Shown here: positions 1 to 8,605 of the stretch, one piece after another
Layout: every line of letters begins with the position of its first letter
Position numbering within the stretch: position 1 is the first letter of the stretch
DNA from: Deltaproteobacteria bacterium
GTDB lineage: Bacteria; Desulfobacterota; Binatia; Binatales; Binataceae
NCBI GenBank assembly: GCA_021786815.1
Contig: JAJYMR010000034.1
Span: 1-20,214, forward strand
Direction of reading: 5' to 3'
DNA: 20,214 bases
Notes under the pieces: model-generated
Seen by the model: only the letters and a program-made list of their open reading frames with translations
Told to the model about the DNA's origin: nothing
The model's database searches: none
Made by a program: the position numbers and the translations under genes

Positions 1-138
1 CCCTGCAGCAGCATCACGCTCGGGTTGAACATGGCGCTGTTCAAGCTCGGCAGACAGGTCTATCTGTCCGGCGGCAGCGTGGCTCCCGTGGGTTCGGTGC
101 TGAGCGGGGAACTCGCGCTGCAGAAAAATTTTCCATAG
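1..138 (+). CDS. C-terminal fragment of an unidentified protein, possibly an outer-membrane barrel
   Basis: Frame 1 is open from the window edge to a TAG at 136-138, giving the last 45 residues of a plus-strand protein. It includes LFKLGRQVYLSGG and ends in LALQKNFP. The alternating hydrophobic pattern, the LFKLGRQ-like segment and the end in a short strand with a near-terminal Phe resemble the last strands of neuromedin U/phenol-pathway-type outer-membrane proteins. That is only an impression from 45 residues, and the rest of the gene lies outside the window. The next gene begins about 165 bases downstream on the same strand. I am fairly sure the frame is coding and unsure of the product. 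Confidence 0.5.
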   Translation, partial: PCSSITLGLNMALFKLGRQVYLSGGSVAPVGSVLSGELALQKNFP

Positions 139-303
139 TGGTTAAACCGCTCGCGGACGAGTTAAGCGGGCGAGAGACTTCCGAAGCCAGAAGTTGACCG
201 CGGGTTGCGGGCGCCCGGGCCGCGGATCCGACGCGCTCGAGCGCCGTCCGACTCTGGCCTTGACCGTGCCATCCGGATAAATACTGGCAGCGCGGGGGTT
301 AAG

Positions 304-1191
304 ATGCGGGTGCTGAGAAGGGTTCTCGCGGTTTTGCCGATACTCGTGATGGCGTCGGCGATTGGCGCTCCGGCGATGGCGCGCGCGCAGACCAACGAGA
401 CGGCCACGCTCGGCGGTCAAATCAGCGACGACTTCAAGTACGCGCTCGACAACGGCCAGATGGACGCGGTCGATATCGCGACGTCGCCGCTTTACATCAC
501 AAGCCCCAACAGCGTGTTCCGATCGTCGAAGTTCTACCTCGCGGTCGCGGGCGTGGGCGCCGTATGGGGCGGCGCGTTCGCGCTTGACCAGACGATGCGA
601 ACCCAGTTTCGCAGCATGCACAGCGGAACCGCCGACATCCTGGAGGCCGGAAGTTACGGAAGCCTGAGTGCCGCGACCGTACTGCTCTACGGCTACGGGC
701 TTTACGCCGACGACTCGCGCGCGCGCCATTACGCAATCACCGCTGGCGAGGGCGCCGGACTCGCAACCCTTTTCGATGAATTCGTAATCAAGCTGGCCTT
801 CGGCAGGCTTCGCCCCCGCCAGGACCATCACAGCCACACGCAGTTCTTCGACGGCGGCCGTTCGTTCGTTTCAGGCGAGGTTACGCCGATGTTCGCGCTT
901 GCGGCCGGGGTGAGCGAGTACTTCGACAACAAGTGGTATATTGCGCTGCCGATCTATTCGGCCGCCGCTGCTGACGGTTTCGGCCGGATGGGACGTGATG
1001 CGCACTGGTTCTCCGACGTGGTGGGCGCGGCGATGCTCGGGTGGGGAACCACCGAACTCCTGATTTATCTCCATCGCGAGCATCTCGCGGAGCCGGATCG
1101 ATGGCGCATCTTCCCGGTCAGCGCGCCCGAGCCGGCCGCGCCCGGCGCAGTCACCGCACCGGCTGGCCTCGGACTCCAGTATTCGTGGTAG
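304..1191 (+). CDS. Secreted PAP2-superfamily phosphatase homologue with altered motif 2
   Basis: The 295-residue protein starts with a Sec signal peptide (basic MRVLRR, a hydrophobic stretch to about residue 26, then AMARAQ), so it should be exported. It carries two of the three acid-phosphatase motifs of the PAP2 superfamily. The KX6RP motif is K163 to R170-P171, and R228-x5-H234-x3-D238 matches the motif with the nucleophilic His. The middle PSGH motif reads FVSGE at 188-192, so the usual His is Glu192. Hydrophobic segments lie around 78-95, 120-135, 195-205 and 235-255. Family members dephosphorylate lipid or polyprenyl phosphates in the envelope; the substrate here is unknown. The ATG at 304 is chosen because it yields the signal peptide; the frame extends up to a TTG at 205, but that would bury it. 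A G-run at 294-298 could act as a weak ribosome site. Confidence 0.8.
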   Translation: MRVLRRVLAVLPILVMASAIGAPAMARAQTNETATLGGQISDDFKYALDNGQMDAVDIATSPLYITSPNSVFRSSKFYLAVAGVGAVWGGAFALDQTMRTQFRSMHSGTADILEAGSYGSLSAATVLLYGYGLYADDSRARHYAITAGEGAGLATLFDEFVIKLAFGRLRPRQDHHSHTQFFDGGRSFVSGEVTPMFALAAGVSEYFDNKWYIALPIYSAAAADGFGRMGRDAHWFSDVVGAAMLGWGTTELLIYLHREHLAEPDRWRIFPVSAPEPAAPGAVTAPAGLGLQYSW

Positions 1192-1213
1192 AAGCGACGC
1201 GCTGCGGCTGAAC

Positions 1214-1234
1214 GCGCCGCGTCATGCGCGGCGC
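1214..1234. terminator. Stem-loop between convergent genes, possible bidirectional terminator
   Basis: A perfect 8-bp stem GCGCCGCG / CGCGGCGC encloses the 5-base loop TCATG. It sits in the 58-base gap between the stop codons of the PAP2 gene (plus) and the RND pump gene (minus). It has no T-run on either side, so it is not a canonical intrinsic terminator. Its position, GC content and tight loop fit a bidirectional transcript end or 3'-end stabiliser. Confidence 0.5.
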
Positions 1235-1249
1235 TTGCGGGATGCGCGC

Positions 1250-4200
1250 CTACGACGCCAGGCGCCGGCGCCGCGCTTCCTCGGCGGTCTCTGCGCCGTT
1301 TTCCGCAACCGCGCCCTGCTCGGACGGTGCGACCAGGCCGTGGGCCTTGCGCCATGCCGTGAGCCAATCCTGAAGCTGCTCCATGTAGGTGTAAAAGACC
1401 GGCGTGATGTAGAGCGTCAGGAACTGCGAGAAGAACAACCCGCCCACGACCGCAACCCCGAGCGGACGACGCGACTCGGAGCCGGCGCCCACCCCGATTG
1501 CGATCGGCAATACGCCGAGCAGCGCCGCCATCGTGGTCATCATGATCGGCCGGAAGCGGACCGTAGCGCCTTCGAAGATCGCCTCGGCGGCGCTCTTGTC
1601 ACCGCTGCGCTGCGCGTCAAGGGCGAAGTCGATCATCATGATCGCGTTCTTCTTCACCAGGCCGACCAGCATGATGACGCCGACGAAAGCGAACAGGTCG
1701 AGTTGCAACCCGAAAATCCAAAGCGTCAGCAGCGCGCCAAGTCCCGCCGAAGGAAGGCCCGAGAGAATCGTGATCGGATGGATGAAGCTTTCGTAAAGGA
1801 CGCCGAGCACCAGGTAGATGACCAGGATCGTCACGATGAGCAGGATTCCCAGCCCGCGCATCGAGCTTTGAAACGCCTGGGCCGCGCCCTCAAACGAGGT
1901 CGTGATCGAGGCGGGCAGGGTGTCGTTGGCGACCTGCTTGATATGGTCGAAGGCTTTCGCCAGCGAGACTCCGCGAGCCACGTCGAACGAGATCGTGACG
2001 GCGGGAAGCTGGCCGAAATGGTTGATCGACAGCGGTCCGAGCGTGCGATTGAACTTGACCAGCGTGTCGAGCGGAACCAGGGTGCCGCTGCTCGAACGCA
2101 CGTACAGCATCGAAAGCGTCGAGGGCCGGTCCTGGAACCGCGGCTCGACCTCCATTATCACTTCGTATTCGTCTTCGGGGGCGTAGATGGTCGAGATCTG
2201 GCGCGAGCCGTATGCGTCGTAAAGCGCGTCTTCGATCGTCTGCGCGGAGACGCCAAGCGTGTGGGCCTTGTCGCGGTTGATATCGACGGTGACCTGCGGG
2301 TTTGCGATCTGCAGGTCGCTGTTGACGCCGCGCAATTCGCGCATCGCGCGCATCTTGCGCTCCAGGATCTGCGCGTACTTGTAAAGCTCGTCGGTATTCG
2401 GGCCCTGCAGCGTCAGTTGGTACATGCTGCGCGTGAACTGGCCGCCTACCTGGATCGGCGGCGGATTCATCAGGAACACTTCCAGGCCCGGGATCGAGTT
2501 GACCTCGGGTCTGAGCTTGCTGATGAGCTCGTCGGCGCTAAGCTTGCGCTCAGAGCGCGGGATCAGATGGCAGAACAGGATTCCGCTGTTGGTGCCGCCG
2601 CTCGGGCCGCCGGTGCCGACGCTCATGAAGAAGGCCCTGACGTTGGGATTCTTCACCATCATGTGGGCAAGGGCGAGCTGATGCGCCTTCATCGAGTCGA
2701 ACGAGATGCCCTGGCTCGCCAGCGTGAACATCACGATTTCGTCGTTGTCTTCGCTCGGGATGAACCCCTTCGGAATCGCGTAGAACATGTAGACGGTCAT
2801 CACCAGCAACACGCCCGACAGCACCATCGTGGCCAGCCGATGGCGCATCACCCACGCCAGGCTGCGCCGGTAGGCATCCAGCGCCAGCTCAAACCATCGC
2901 TCGGTCATCTCGTAAAGATGCCCGTGATGCTGGCTGCGCTGCGGGCGCAGAAAACGTCCGCACAGCATCGGAGTCAGCGTCAGCGAGACGAAGCCGGAGA
3001 CCAGGATGGCGGCGGCGATGGTGACCGCGAACTCGTGCAGCAGGCGTCCCATGATGCCGCCCATGAAGAGCACCGGGATGAACACCGCGGCCAGCGAAAA
3101 AGTCATCGAGAGAATCGTGAAGCTGATCTCTCGCGAGCCGTCGAGCGCCGCCTGCAAAACCGGCTTGCCCATCTCGAGATGGCGCACGATGTTCTCGAGC
3201 ATCACGATCGCGTCGTCAACCACGAATCCGACCGCGAGCGTGATCGCCATCAGCGACAGGTTGTCGAGCGAATAGTCGAGCAGGTACATCACCGCGAACG
3301 TGCCGATGATCGACATCGGCAGCGCAAGGCTCGGGATGACGGTGGCCGAGAGATTCCTCAAAAACAGGAAGATGACCATCACCACCAGGAACACGGTGAG
3401 CACCAGGGTGAATTCGACGTCGTGGACCGAGGCGCGGATGGTCTGCGAGCGGTCGTAAAGCGCGGTCAGCTTGACGCTGGCGGGCAACTCGGCGCGAAAC
3501 GTGTGCAAAAGCTTGCGCACCCGGTTGACCACCTCGACCGTGTTGGTGCCGGGCTGGCGCTGGATGGCGAGCACGACCGCGCGCACGCCGTTCATCCATC
3601 CGGCGACCTTGTCGTTCTCGACGCTGTCGAGCACGCGGCCCAGTTCGCCGAGCCTTACGGGCGAGCCGTTGCGGTAGGCGACGATAAGCGGCCGGTAGGC
3701 GGCGGCGTCGGTAAGCTGGCCGTTGGCCTGCACGGTGAAAGCCTCGTGCCGGCCGTAGAGCGTGCCGGTCGGCAGATCGACGTTGGCGTTCTCGACCGCC
3801 TGGGCGACTTCGTCGATTCCGATTCCGTAGGCCGCAAGCTTCTTCGGATTGACCTGGATTCTGACCGCGTATTTCTGCGAGCCGTAAACCTGCACCTGCG
3901 CGACGCCGTTTATCATCGAGATGCGCTGCGCCAGGTAGGTCTCCGCGTAACGGTCAACCTCCGAGATCGGAAGCGTCGAGGAGCTGAGCGCGAGATAAAG
4001 GATCGGCGCGTCCGCCGGGTTGACCTTGTGGTAAAGCGGCGGATTCGGCATCCCCTGCGGCAGTTGGCCCTCAGCGGCGGAGATCGCCGCCTGCACGTCC
4101 TGCGCGGCGGCGTCGATATTGCGGCTCAAGTCGAACTGGAGCGTGATGCTGGTCGTGCCCTGGATATTCGTCGAGCTCATCTGCGAGAGCCCGGCGATCG

Positions 4201-4417
4201 TGGAGAACTGTTTTTCGAGCGGCGTTGCCACTGACGACGCCATCGTCTCCGGGCTCGCGCCGGGCAAGGTCGCGGAGACCATGATTGTCGGGAAGTCGAC
4301 GTCAGGGAGATCGCTCACGGGCAGAAAACGAAAAGCGATTATGCCGAATAGGATGATCGCCGCCGACAGCAGCGTCGTCATCACCGGGCGCCGGATAAAC
4401 AGTTCGGCCAGGTTCAT
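1250..4417 (-). CDS. RND-family efflux pump inner-membrane subunit (HAE1/MdtB-MdtC-like)
   Basis: The 1055-residue protein has the full length and layout of hydrophobe/amphiphile efflux RND pumps. There is an N-terminal membrane helix after MNLAELFIRRPV (about 12-30), a large periplasmic porter loop containing LPGASPETM (51-59), a block of membrane helices from about 335, a second periplasmic loop, and a C-terminal helix block. The proton-relay acidic pair in TM4 is present as D401-D402 in VGFVVDDAIVMLEN. The TM10 lysine region is seen in LVGLVKKNAIMMIDFA. It would export small hydrophobic compounds (drugs, lipids, solvents) by proton antiport as a trimer with the adaptor encoded just upstream. 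The start codon overlaps the adaptor stop as ATGA (4414-4417), implying translational coupling. No outer-membrane channel gene is in the window. The actual substrate cannot be read from sequence. Confidence 0.95.
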   Translation of the reverse strand: MNLAELFIRRPVMTTLLSAAIILFGIIAFRFLPVSDLPDVDFPTIMVSATLPGASPETMASSVATPLEKQFSTIAGLSQMSSTNIQGTTSITLQFDLSRNIDAAAQDVQAAISAAEGQLPQGMPNPPLYHKVNPADAPILYLALSSSTLPISEVDRYAETYLAQRISMINGVAQVQVYGSQKYAVRIQVNPKKLAAYGIGIDEVAQAVENANVDLPTGTLYGRHEAFTVQANGQLTDAAAYRPLIVAYRNGSPVRLGELGRVLDSVENDKVAGWMNGVRAVVLAIQRQPGTNTVEVVNRVRKLLHTFRAELPASVKLTALYDRSQTIRASVHDVEFTLVLTVFLVVMVIFLFLRNLSATVIPSLALPMSIIGTFAVMYLLDYSLDNLSLMAITLAVGFVVDDAIVMLENIVRHLEMGKPVLQAALDGSREISFTILSMTFSLAAVFIPVLFMGGIMGRLLHEFAVTIAAAILVSGFVSLTLTPMLCGRFLRPQRSQHHGHLYEMTERWFELALDAYRRSLAWVMRHRLATMVLSGVLLVMTVYMFYAIPKGFIPSEDNDEIVMFTLASQGISFDSMKAHQLALAHMMVKNPNVRAFFMSVGTGGPSGGTNSGILFCHLIPRSERKLSADELISKLRPEVNSIPGLEVFLMNPPPIQVGGQFTRSMYQLTLQGPNTDELYKYAQILERKMRAMRELRGVNSDLQIANPQVTVDINRDKAHTLGVSAQTIEDALYDAYGSRQISTIYAPEDEYEVIMEVEPRFQDRPSTLSMLYVRSSSGTLVPLDTLVKFNRTLGPLSINHFGQLPAVTISFDVARGVSLAKAFDHIKQVANDTLPASITTSFEGAAQAFQSSMRGLGILLIVTILVIYLVLGVLYESFIHPITILSGLPSAGLGALLTLWIFGLQLDLFAFVGVIMLVGLVKKNAIMMIDFALDAQRSGDKSAAEAIFEGATVRFRPIMMTTMAALLGVLPIAIGVGAGSESRRPLGVAVVGGLFFSQFLTLYITPVFYTYMEQLQDWLTAWRKAHGLVAPSEQGAVAENGAETAEEARRRRLAS

Positions 4418-5634
4418 GAAACGCCCTGCGGCTCGAGACCTTTCTTGACGCTTACCGTGGCGCCGGGAACCAGCCTTAGCTGCCCGTCAGTGACGACGGT
4501 TTCGCCCGGTTCGAGTCCGCGTACGATCACGGTGTCGCCGCCGATCGTCTCGCCGATAACGACCTTGCGAATCTCAGCTTTCATCTTCGGGTCCACGACG
4601 AAAACGTAGGAGCCGTCTTGTCCGGTCTGGACCGCCTGGTTCGGCACCATCACCTGGTCGGACAGTCGCCTGACCACCAGAGTCACGTTGACGAATTGGC
4701 CCGGCCACAGGTGTTCATTTACGTTCTGGAACGTGCCCTTGAGCAGGATCGTTCCGGTAGTGGAATCGACCTGGTTGTCGATGAAGGAAAGAAATCCTTT
4801 TTCGCGCTCGCCCTTGTCGGCCGGGGTGGAGACGTAAACGGGGAGCTGACGCTCAGCCATGTTGGCGCGAACCTGGTCGAGGTTCTTCTCCGGAACCGAG
4901 AAGTCAACGTAAACCGGACGGATCTGGTTGATGGTCACCATCGCGGTGCTATCGTTCGCCTTGACCACGTTGCCCGCGTGCAGAATCAGATTGCCCATGC
5001 GCCCGTTTATCGGCGAGCGGATCTGCGTGTAGGAAAGATTGACCTGCGCGGTCTTGATCGCAGCCTGGTCGGCGGCGACCGCGGCCTTGAGTTCCTCGTA
5101 GTTGGCCAGCGCCTGATCGTACTGCTGTTGCGAGCCGACGTGTTTCTTCAGGAGATAGGCGTAGCGTTCGTAGTCGGCCTTGTTCTGCGCCATCTGGGCC
5201 TGATCGCGGGCGAGGTTGGCCTCAGCCTGCATCAGCGCGGCTTCGAAAGGGCGCGGATCGATCGTAAAGAGCAGGTCGCCCTTTTTCACGTCCTGCCCTT
5301 CGCGGAAGTGAACCTGGGTCACGATGCCGCTTATCTGGGCCTTTACGTTGACGGTGGAGTGCGCCTCGACCTTGCCGATGGCGCGGATTTCCACGGGGAC
5401 CGTCTTGCGTACGGCCTTCGCGACGAGCACCGGGACATGCATGTTCGAGACGAATCCGCTCCCGGAGCCCCCGCCCGAGCATCCGGCCACGCCGATTGCC
5501 GTCACAAGCCCGAGCGCACCCACGAGTCCGAGCAACGCCGCGCAACGGCGCGACGTGCGGCTCACGGATCGGTCTTTGAGATGCCACCATGGCGTCCAGG
5601 ACGCCTTTTGTTCGTTCGGACCCAAGGTATCCAT
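4414..5634 (-). CDS. RND efflux periplasmic adaptor (membrane-fusion) lipoprotein, MdtA-like
   Basis: The protein (406 residues from the ATG at 5634) is an HlyD/MdtA-type adaptor. A lipoprotein signal VAGC ends at Cys52, followed by a Gly/Ser linker. Next come the barrel-sandwich half (PVEIRAIGKVEAHSTVNVKA), an alpha-helical hairpin with many Gln/Ala residues (about 135-195), the second lipoyl half (SPINGRMGNLILHAGNVV), a beta-barrel domain and a membrane-proximal domain with VPNQAVQTGQDGSYVFVVD. It bridges the RND pump to an outer-membrane channel. The pump gene follows with a 4-base overlap. The start is uncertain: from 5634 the pre-lipobox region is unusually long, while a GTG at 5565 gives a compact signal (VSRTSRRCAALLG) with normal spacing to Cys. 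Neither start has a clear Shine-Dalgarno sequence. Confidence 0.93.
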   Translation of the reverse strand: MDTLGPNEQKASWTPWWHLKDRSVSRTSRRCAALLGLVGALGLVTAIGVAGCSGGGSGSGFVSNMHVPVLVAKAVRKTVPVEIRAIGKVEAHSTVNVKAQISGIVTQVHFREGQDVKKGDLLFTIDPRPFEAALMQAEANLARDQAQMAQNKADYERYAYLLKKHVGSQQQYDQALANYEELKAAVAADQAAIKTAQVNLSYTQIRSPINGRMGNLILHAGNVVKANDSTAMVTINQIRPVYVDFSVPEKNLDQVRANMAERQLPVYVSTPADKGEREKGFLSFIDNQVDSTTGTILLKGTFQNVNEHLWPGQFVNVTLVVRRLSDQVMVPNQAVQTGQDGSYVFVVDPKMKAEIRKVVIGETIGGDTVIVRGLEPGETVVTDGQLRLVPGATVSVKKGLEPQGVS

Positions 5635-5795
5635 CGGGATTTCAATAACCGTCAGCGATACGGTACGGAGAGCTCAGAAGACAGCCCAATCCTTTGACCG
5701 TCGCAAGCAGCGTCGATCTTACCAGTCTTGCCCGAAACTGTGAAAACCGTATTTCTGAACCGAGGCGGCCAATTCGGTCAGTAACGCTCGCGCCG

Positions 5796-5830
5796 GCGCC
5801 GCGGGCGCGATTGCCCGGAAATTTTCGGGC
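5796..5830 (-). terminator. Tandem GC-rich hairpins after the amidohydrolase gene
   Basis: Immediately past the amidohydrolase stop (minus strand) lie two inverted repeats. The first is GCCCG / CGGGC (5813-5817 and 5826-5830) around an AT-rich 8-base loop. The second is a CGCGCC / GGCGCG stem around 5790-5811. Neither is followed by a clear T-run. They could mark a transcript end between this gene and the efflux operon 200 bases further on, but no canonical terminator is visible. Confidence 0.3.
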
Positions 5831-5836
5831 GGCCTC

Positions 5837-6934
5837 TCAGATGCTGAGCCGGTAGAGCTCGGCGACGTTGTCGTGCAGGATGAGATCCCTTTCCTCGGCG
5901 CCAAGTTCGGCCGTGTGCTCGCGCAGTATCTCTCGCGAGTGCGGCCAGGTCGAATCACTGTGGGGAAAGTCGCTCGCCCACATCAGCCGGCGAACGTTGC
6001 AAAGTTCGGTCACCCGGAACGCCACCCAATCGTCTTGAAACGTCAAGTACACGTTCTCGCGAAAATACTCGCTCGGCATCTTCGACAGCGCACCGGCGGG
6101 CAGCCAGTAGCGATGCCGGTCGTAGGCGTGGTCCATGCGGTACATGTAATGAGGTACCCATCCCGCGTCGGCCTCGACGCATACCACCTTGAGCTTCGGA
6201 TGGCGCTCGAAGACGCCGCCCAGAATGAACGTGCCGATGATGTCCTGGCATCCGCGGATGATCGACAGGAAGCTGTTGAGCCTCGGCCCGCGGGTCTCGA
6301 AACGGTCCTGCCGGGTCGTCAGGATATGGAAGCTGAGCGGCAGTTCGAGGTCGATCGCCGCCTGGTAGAACGGGTCGTAAATCGGATCGTCGTAGTCGCT
6401 CAGGGCCGGATTGCCGGGCATCATCACGCCACGAAGCCCGAGTTCCTTTGTTCTGCGCAGATCCGCGATCGCCTCGTCCACCGAACGCATCGCAGTCTGC
6501 CCGACGCCTATCAGACGATCGGGATGGGCCGCGCAGTACTCGGCGATCCACAGGTTATAGGCGTCGAAGCAAGCCTTCTTGTAGTCGAAATCCGGATGGT
6601 TGCACAGCAGCATCCCGACCGTCGGGTAGAGGATTTCGGCACTGACGCCGTCGCGTTCCTGCTCGGCAAGGCGAGCCTCGGGGTCCCATCCGCCGCGATG
6701 CATCTCCTCGAACTTGACGCCGCCCACCGCCAGTTGCTCGGCGCTCTTGCCGGCAGCGGCGACCAGGCCCATCAGGATCGGCCGGTTCATACCGTCAACC
6801 ACGAACATGTCGCCGAGCTTGGGGTCGCGCACCATCCGCGGCGCGCGTTCGCGAAACCTGTGGTCGCATCGCTCGACATACGTGCCAGGTGGCTCGGTAA
6901 TGTGCGAATCCGCGGAAATGACTGGCTTTGACAT
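5837..6934 (-). CDS. Amidohydrolase-family (ACMSD-like) metal-dependent hydrolase/decarboxylase
   Basis: The 365-residue protein belongs to the Amidohydro_2 / ACMSD-like branch of the TIM-barrel amidohydrolases. The N-terminal metal motif is ADSHITEP (D9, H11), as common in this branch where the first His of HxH is replaced. Later ligands or catalytic residues are H203 in SFHIL and D322 in WASDFPHSD. The GG.FER.P.LKVVCVEAD..WVP.YMYRMDH block (239-269) is typical of the family. Members hydrolyse or decarboxylate aromatic or cyclic organic acids in the cytoplasm; the substrate here is not predictable. GGGGAG lies 7 bases before the ATG, supporting this start. It is transcribed toward the RND operon, with 202 bases between, and is divergent from the methyltransferase gene. 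A catabolic role, with the pump exporting related compounds, is speculation. Confidence 0.88.
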   Translation of the reverse strand: MSKPVISADSHITEPPGTYVERCDHRFRERAPRMVRDPKLGDMFVVDGMNRPILMGLVAAAGKSAEQLAVGGVKFEEMHRGGWDPEARLAEQERDGVSAEILYPTVGMLLCNHPDFDYKKACFDAYNLWIAEYCAAHPDRLIGVGQTAMRSVDEAIADLRRTKELGLRGVMMPGNPALSDYDDPIYDPFYQAAIDLELPLSFHILTTRQDRFETRGPRLNSFLSIIRGCQDIIGTFILGGVFERHPKLKVVCVEADAGWVPHYMYRMDHAYDRHRYWLPAGALSKMPSEYFRENVYLTFQDDWVAFRVTELCNVRRLMWASDFPHSDSTWPHSREILREHTAELGAEERDLILHDNVAELYRLSI

Positions 6935-7148
6935 CGTGCGGCTCCCCGAAATGTTGCGTTCCCACGCAGCCCCGGAACGATTATGCCCGTCCAGAAGCCT
7001 TTATTACTAAACGACCGTTTTGTTTACAACGAACGCTCCGCCGCTCACCCACCGGCTCGATTCGGGTTGCGCGCTGGAAGTGGGGCGAGAGCATCCGCTA
7101 TTCTGGGGCGGGCGTTCTTCGGGGTCGGTCCGCCAGGGTTTGTCCGCG

Positions 7149-7829
7149 ATGGAAAAAGGTCTCAAGCGCGTCTTCGACGCGGCCGCCGCGAGCTATGACA
7201 GCGCGCGGCGAAAGCTCGTGCCGTGCTTCGACGATTTCTATCGCGCGGCGATCGATTTGATCCCGTTCGAGCGCGACGCTGAGTTCGACGTGCTGGACCT
7301 CGGCGCCGGCACCGGCCTTTTCTCCGCGCTCATCGCCTACAGCTTTCCCGGCGCGCGAATCACGCTCCTCGACATGTCGGAAGAGATGCTTTCGCGGGCG
7401 CGCGAGCGGCTCGGTCCGGGCGGCGCACGGTTCCGATTCGTCGAGCTTGACTACGCTGAGCACGCCTTCGAAGGCCGCTATGACGCGATCGTGTCGGCGC
7501 TCTCGATCCATCATCTCGCCGACGCGAACAAGCGCGCGCTCTTTCGCCGCGTCCACGAGGCGCTGAACCCCTCGGGCGTGTTCATCAACGCCGACCAGGT
7601 CCGCGGCGAAACCGACGCGATCGAAAAACGCAGTTATGCCAAATGGCTTCAGCGTGCGCGCGAGCTTGGCGCGAGCGAACGCGATCTTGAGCAGGCGCGC
7701 GAGCGGATGAAATTCGACCGCACCGCGACGCTCTCCGCTCAGCTCGAGTGGATGCGCGAGGCGGGATTCCGCGAGGTCACCTGCGCCTACCGAAACCTCA
7801 TCTTCGCGGTCTATTCGGGCGAAAAGTAA
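7149..7829 (+). CDS. Class I SAM-dependent methyltransferase
   Basis: The 226-residue protein has a Rossmann-like methyltransferase fold. Motif I is VLDLGAGTGLFS at 48-59, the acidic ribose-binding residue is D75 at the end of ARITLLD, and a post-I region VELDYAEHAF lies at 98-107. A motif IV-like stretch YDAIVSALSIHHL (111-123) and the strand LNPSGVFINAD follow. It transfers a methyl group from S-adenosylmethionine, probably to a small molecule, though the acceptor cannot be inferred. The open frame extends back to a TTG at 7020. I chose the ATG at 7149 because similarity to methyltransferases begins right after it (VFDAAAASYD is the usual N-terminal helix) and the upstream residues look non-coding. 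The TenA-like gene follows 80 bases later on the same strand, so the two could be co-transcribed. Confidence 0.85.
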   Translation: MEKGLKRVFDAAAASYDSARRKLVPCFDDFYRAAIDLIPFERDAEFDVLDLGAGTGLFSALIAYSFPGARITLLDMSEEMLSRARERLGPGGARFRFVELDYAEHAFEGRYDAIVSALSIHHLADANKRALFRRVHEALNPSGVFINADQVRGETDAIEKRSYAKWLQRARELGASERDLEQARERMKFDRTATLSAQLEWMREAGFREVTCAYRNLIFAVYSGEK

Positions 7830-7909
7830 TCCCCGTCCGCGAAGAAGCGTGAGCGCGCCGCCGGGCGGTCATGGGCCAGCATGCCGACGGCATCGGGAGC
7901 GATACGCAT

Positions 7910-8572
7910 ATGGCGTTCAGCATTGAACTTTGGAAATCGATTGACGGCATCTACCGCGAGATCCTGCGTCATCCGTTCGTGCGCGGACTCGGCGACGGCA
8001 CGCTCTCGCGCGAAAGCTTCAAGTTTTACGTGGTGCAGGACGCGCTCTACCTGCGCGAGTTCGGACGCGCGCTATCGGTTGCGGCCGCACGCGCTCCGCA
8101 TGACGACTGGATCGTGATGTTCAACGAGCACGCGGCCAATGCGCTTCGCGTCGAGCGCTCGCTGCACGAAGGCTTCTTCAAGGATTTCGGACTTTCGCCG
8201 GAACAGGTCGCCGCTACTCCACCCGCGCCTGCGAATCTCGCCTACACGAGCTTTCTGCTCGCGACGGTTTACGGCGGGACGTTTCACGAGGCGCTCGGCG
8301 CGCTTTTGCCGTGCTACTGGATTTACTGGGAAGTGGGCAAGGAACTTGAGCGCAAGGGCTCTCCCGATCCGCTCTACCAGCGATGGATCGCGACGTACGC
8401 GTCGGAGGGGTTCGCCGGAGTCGTCCGGGCCGTTATCGCGGCGCTCAACGAGACGGCGGCTAAGCTTCGTCCCGCCGAGCGCGAGGCGGTCACGCGATGC
8501 TTCGTTACGACCAGCCGCTACGAATGGATGTTCTGGGACATGGGCTACCGGCGCGAAGGCTGGCCCGTGTAG
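7910..8572 (+). CDS. tenA: TenA/thiaminase II family protein
   Basis: The 220-residue all-helical protein matches TenA throughout. Active-site residues fall at the same numbers as in Bacillus subtilis TenA: D44 and Y47 (QDALY), C135 and Y139 (LLPCYWIY), Y163, and E205 (YEWMFWD). TenA hydrolyses aminopyrimidine forms of degraded thiamine to recover HMP for thiamine synthesis, in the cytoplasm. All these residues are present, so the classical Cys-type enzyme is likely active. The ATG at 7910 is preferred over 7871 because GGAG lies 10 bases upstream and the extra 13 residues are not family-like. No other thiamine genes or obvious THI-box are nearby, which is unusual. Some TenA homologues work on other substrates, and pairing with a methyltransferase leaves that open. 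Confidence 0.9.
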   Translation: MAFSIELWKSIDGIYREILRHPFVRGLGDGTLSRESFKFYVVQDALYLREFGRALSVAAARAPHDDWIVMFNEHAANALRVERSLHEGFFKDFGLSPEQVAATPPAPANLAYTSFLLATVYGGTFHEALGALLPCYWIYWEVGKELERKGSPDPLYQRWIATYASEGFAGVVRAVIAALNETAAKLRPAEREAVTRCFVTTSRYEWMFWDMGYRREGWPV

Positions 8573-8605
8573 AGCGTTCGCGTTTCTCCTCGTCCCCGCG
8601 CGCGG

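Noticed and set aside
1235..4234. An almost 1000-codon open frame on the plus strand opposite the RND pump gene
   Set aside because: The product is a low-complexity Arg/His/Asp/Gln-rich string with no family resemblance. It is the antisense shadow of a high-GC gene whose complementary frame has few stop codons.
6935..7148. A promoter pair in the amidohydrolase-methyltransferase gap
   Set aside because: Several TTG- and AT-rich words are present, but none has a matching partner at 16-19 bases, so no promoter is called.
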